From the NCBI GenBank assembly GCA_052387905.1, contig JBQTIR010000011.1, positions 157,606 to 221,605 of the forward strand: a DNA stretch of 64,000 bases, given 5' to 3'. The notes under the pieces are model-generated. The model was not told the DNA's origin, ran no database searches, and worked only from the letters and a program-made list of their open reading frames with translations. Made by a program: the position numbers and the translations under genes. Positions within the stretch are counted from its first letter, which is position 1. Each line of letters opens with the position of its first letter. The stretch comes from JBQTII01 sp052387905 (GTDB lineage Bacteria; Actinomycetota; Actinomycetes; Sporichthyales; Sporichthyaceae). This document shows, piece after piece, positions 61,804 through 64,000 of this stretch.

Positions 61804-62255
61804 TTCTTGGCGGCCTTGCGCATGGTCTTGGCAGCCTTGCGCTGCGCCGCGCGCTTGCCCATCGCCTCGCGGCGCATCTGGTCCTTGACGCGTCGCTCGA
61901 CTTCGCGCGCCTTCTTGCCCCCCATCGCGCGGCGTACCCCGTAGCTGAACGAGACCGCCTTGATCAGCGGATTACCGAAGGACACCGCCGCGATCGAGGA
62001 CAACGCGCTGGCGTTGCGGGTCAACGTGGACACGTTGCCGGTGATGTTCTCCACCGAGGCAAGCGTGATGTTGGTGGTGGCAACCGTCGCGGTCACTTCG
62101 GTGAGCACCGGGATCGTGTTGTCCCCCACGTCGCCGACCACCCGGGTCAGCTCCTTGAGCGTTCCGGCAAGCCGGAAGAGCACCAGGGCCAGGAACAGCA
62201 CCAGCACCGCCCACGCGACGGCCACGATCAGCCCTGCGATCTCACCTGGGGACAC
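61800..62255 (-). CDS. DUF948 membrane protein
   Basis: 151 residues: N-terminal membrane helix (about 5-28, IAGLIVAVAWAVLVLFLALVLF), a helical middle rich in Thr/Val (DNTIPVLTEVTATVATTNITLASVENI) typical of DUF948, and a highly basic tail (GKRAAQRKAAKTMRKAAKK). Conserved position upstream of alaS in actinobacteria; role unknown, possibly cell-envelope scaffolding. Confidence 0.85.
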   Translation of the reverse strand: MSPGEIAGLIVAVAWAVLVLFLALVLFRLAGTLKELTRVVGDVGDNTIPVLTEVTATVATTNITLASVENITGNVSTLTRNASALSSIAAVSFGNPLIKAVSFSYGVRRAMGGKKAREVERRVKDQMRREAMGKRAAQRKAAKTMRKAAKK

Positions 62256-62261
62256 CTGTGC

Positions 62262-63653
62262 TCACGCCCTTCCCTCATCACCGGCGCCCTCGTGACCGGA
62301 AGGGCCGAGACTACCGCCGCCACGGATCACCCGCCGGAGCCGGGACAGCCGCTCGGCCAGCCCGCGTTCGCCGCCGTGCTCGGTGGGGCTGTAGTAGTCC
62401 CGGCCGACGAGGGCGTCCGGCGGGTACTGCTGGGTCGCGACGCCGTGCGGGTAATCGTGCGCGTAGGCGTAGCCCTGCCCGTGCCCGAGCTTGCGCGCAC
62501 CCGGGTAGTGCCCGTCGCGTAGATGTGCCGGGACCGGGCCGGCCAGGCCCGCGCCGAGGTCTGCGACGGCCGAGCCCAGCGCGGTGGTCACGGCGTTGGA
62601 CTTGGGCGCCAGGGCCAGGGCGATCGTGGCGTGGGCCAGGGTGAGCTGGGCCTCGGGCATCCCGATCAGCGCGACGGTCTGCGCGGCCGCCACCGCGGTG
62701 GTCAGCGCGCTGGGATCGGCCAGCCCGATGTCCTCACTGGCCAGGATCATCAGACGCCGGGCGATGAAGCGCGGGTCCTCCCCGGCGGTGAGCATGCGCG
62801 CGAGGTAGTGCACCGCCGCGTCGACGTCGCTGCCGCGCACACTCTTGATGAACGCGCTGACGATGTCGTAATGCTGGTCGCCATCGCGGTCGTAGCGGGC
62901 CGCGGCCTGGGCCACGGCGCGTTCGACGAGCTCCAGGCTGACGACCCCTTCACCGAGGTCGACGGCCGCACCGGCCGCCGCCTCCAGTGCGGTCAGGCCC
63001 CGGCGCGCGTCCCCACCCGCAATCCGGATCAGGTGCTCCCGGGCATCAAAATCCAGTCCGACGGCGCCGCTTAGTCCGTGCTCGGCGGTCAGCGCCCGGT
63101 CGATCAGGGTTCCGACGTCCTCGTCGGTCAGCGGGCGCAACGTCAGCAACAGCGAGCGCGAGAGCAGCGGGGAGATGACCGCGAAGTGCGGGTTCTCCGT
63201 CGTCGCGGCCACCAAGGTCACCGTGCGGTCTTCGACGCCGTGCAGCAGCGAGTCCTGCTGGGCCTTGGAGAAGCGGTGCACCTCATCAAGGAAGAGCACC
63301 GTCTCCTTACCGCCCATCCCGAGCTCGCGGGCGGCCGTGGTCATCACCTCGCGGACGTCCTTCACCCCGGCGGTGACGGCGGACAGCTCGACGAACCTGC
63401 GCCCGGTTGCGGTCGCGATCATCCGGGCCAGCGTCGTCTTGCCGGTGCCGGGTGGACCCCACAGGAGCACGGACGCCGGTCCGGACCCGCCCGCGGCGGA
63501 GGAGGCATCCACGAGCCGCCGCAACGGCGCCCCTGGCGCCAGCAGATGGTCCTGTCCGAGGACCTCGTCCGCGGTCCGCGGGCGCATCCGGGCCGCGAGC
63601 GGCTCGACGCGCCGCTCGCGCGCGGCGGCGTCGAACAGCGAGTCCGGCTCCAT
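62262..63653 (-). CDS. rarA: replication-associated AAA+ ATPase RarA/MgsA
   Basis: Clamp-loader-related ATPase acting at stalled forks. 463 residues: PLAARMRPRTADEVLGQDHLL, Walker A LLWGPPGTGKTTLARMIA, Walker B FLDEVHRFSKAQQD, sensor AATTENPHFAVISPLLSR, and the C-terminal tetramer domain (AFIKSVRGSDVDAAVHYLARML, YAYAHDYPHGVATQQYPPDAL). ATG at 63651-63653. It is 6 bp upstream of the DUF948 gene. Confidence 0.96.
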   Translation of the reverse strand: MEPDSLFDAAARERRVEPLAARMRPRTADEVLGQDHLLAPGAPLRRLVDASSAAGGSGPASVLLWGPPGTGKTTLARMIATATGRRFVELSAVTAGVKDVREVMTTAARELGMGGKETVLFLDEVHRFSKAQQDSLLHGVEDRTVTLVAATTENPHFAVISPLLSRSLLLTLRPLTDEDVGTLIDRALTAEHGLSGAVGLDFDAREHLIRIAGGDARRGLTALEAAAGAAVDLGEGVVSLELVERAVAQAAARYDRDGDQHYDIVSAFIKSVRGSDVDAAVHYLARMLTAGEDPRFIARRLMILASEDIGLADPSALTTAVAAAQTVALIGMPEAQLTLAHATIALALAPKSNAVTTALGSAVADLGAGLAGPVPAHLRDGHYPGARKLGHGQGYAYAHDYPHGVATQQYPPDALVGRDYYSPTEHGGERGLAERLSRLRRVIRGGGSLGPSGHEGAGDEGRA

Positions 63654-63893
63654 GGCGTCCGACCCTACGGTGCCCCGCGCGACCCGCATGATGGCCACCG
63701 GCTACTGCACCACCAAGCACCTCCCCCTGGTTCTGGAGCTCACTGGATCGGCGTGCAAGGGCGCGTCCATCGAGACCGGCCTCGGCGGCGGGGCGCCGGG
63801 TGATCAGTGCGCACCACCTCGGCCGATGTCAAACCCCGGGATGCCTGATTGCCCATCAGAAAGTAGTGACAGCAGGGACAAATGAGTGTTATG
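63654..63893. other. intergenic region with no supported gene
   Basis: Between the rarA start and the IS-like repeats no frame with family-like sequence or a ribosome-binding site is seen on either strand. It should contain the rarA promoter, but no clear -35/-10 pair stands out. An arm-like CGTCCGACC at 63657 lacks its partner arm and so is not counted as a palindrome copy. Confidence 0.5.
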
Positions 63894-64000
63894 TCGCAGG
63901 ACATCGGTGACGTTTCTGCCTCAGGACATCGGTGACACTTCTGCCGGTCCTGGTGGTGACACTTCTGCCCCGAAGCTCGGGCGGTGGCTGCCTATGAACC
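63894..64000 (+). mobile_element. left end of an IS481-like element
   Basis: Three tandem imperfect repeats share GGTGACACTTCTGCC: 63894-63920 and 63921-63945 also share CAGGACATCGGTGAC, and 63946-63969 keeps only the second half. This TGTCxCAGGACATCGGTGAC type of end precedes IS481-family transposases. An ATG at 63994 followed by AAC would begin MN, as such transposases do, but only two codons are inside the window. Confidence 0.55.

Noticed and set aside
63657..63665. A ninth palindrome copy near the rarA start
   Set aside because: Only one arm (CGTCCGACC) is present; the partner arm and the GCTATAG centre are missing.

Overview
This is a 64 kb piece of a high-GC actinomycete chromosome. 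The evidence is GC-rich codon use, many GTG starts, bldD with its c-di-GMP signature, mIHF (mihF), the unmodified-type EF-P loop PGKGP, a helicase-dead PriA and the actinobacterial pyr/aro/efp/nusB gene order. The genus cannot be fixed from sequence alone; a Sporichthya/Frankiales-like soil actinomycete is a guess. Nearly all genes lie on the minus strand, so the operons read from right to left.

Layout from left to right. 1-1850: 5' end of a SpoU-type rRNA methyltransferase, then rplT, rpmI and infC behind a leader terminator, with infC probably starting at a rare ATC. 2057-8856: sseB-like gene, PH-domain protein, hisG, hisE, ribH, ribBA, ribE, ribD, rpe, several joined by ATGA overlaps. 8879-15156: a KdpDE-like two-component pair with two tandem KimA-type potassium transporters. 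15315-23301: rsmB, fmt, def, priA, metK, interrupted by two plus-strand genes (SRPBCC protein, secreted alpha/beta hydrolase). 23480-30215: accessory block of D-aminoacylase-like hydrolase, Nramp-like transporter and a large cyclase/ATPase/TPR protein. 30304-33797: coaBC, rpoZ, gmk, mihF, pyrF. 33853-37964: a complete sulfate ABC transporter placed between pyrF and pyrD. 38024-46452: pyrD, carB, carA, pyrC, pyrB, pyrR with a PyrR-type leader site. 46592-48050: divergent bldD with a probable autoregulatory box, then a lipoprotein. 48131-53756: nusB, efp, pepQ, aroQ, aroB, aroK, aroC. 53930-56304: L,D-transpeptidase with a frameshift in a C tract, PH protein, Uma2 nuclease. 56282-63653: aroE, mltG, ruvX, alaS, two small conserved genes, rarA. 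The right edge is the beginning of an IS481-like element.

Most genes are housekeeping: translation and ribosome maturation, riboflavin, histidine, pyrimidine, shikimate and coenzyme A/SAM synthesis, replication restart, and cell-wall polymerisation.

The most unusual content is non-coding. (1) Eight copies of a 42-bp palindrome sit in four intergenic gaps; three tandem pairs have the same 63-bp repeat distance, and the arms covary between subfamilies. (2) A second repeat fills three operon junctions (kdpD-kdpE, aroC-aroK, sbp-cysT) from the stop codon of one gene to the start codon of the next, and encloses a short ORF whose stop overlaps the next start. Part of the same repeat is translated inside the sseB-like gene. 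(3) A two-fold symmetric palindrome array lies upstream of the sseB-like gene.
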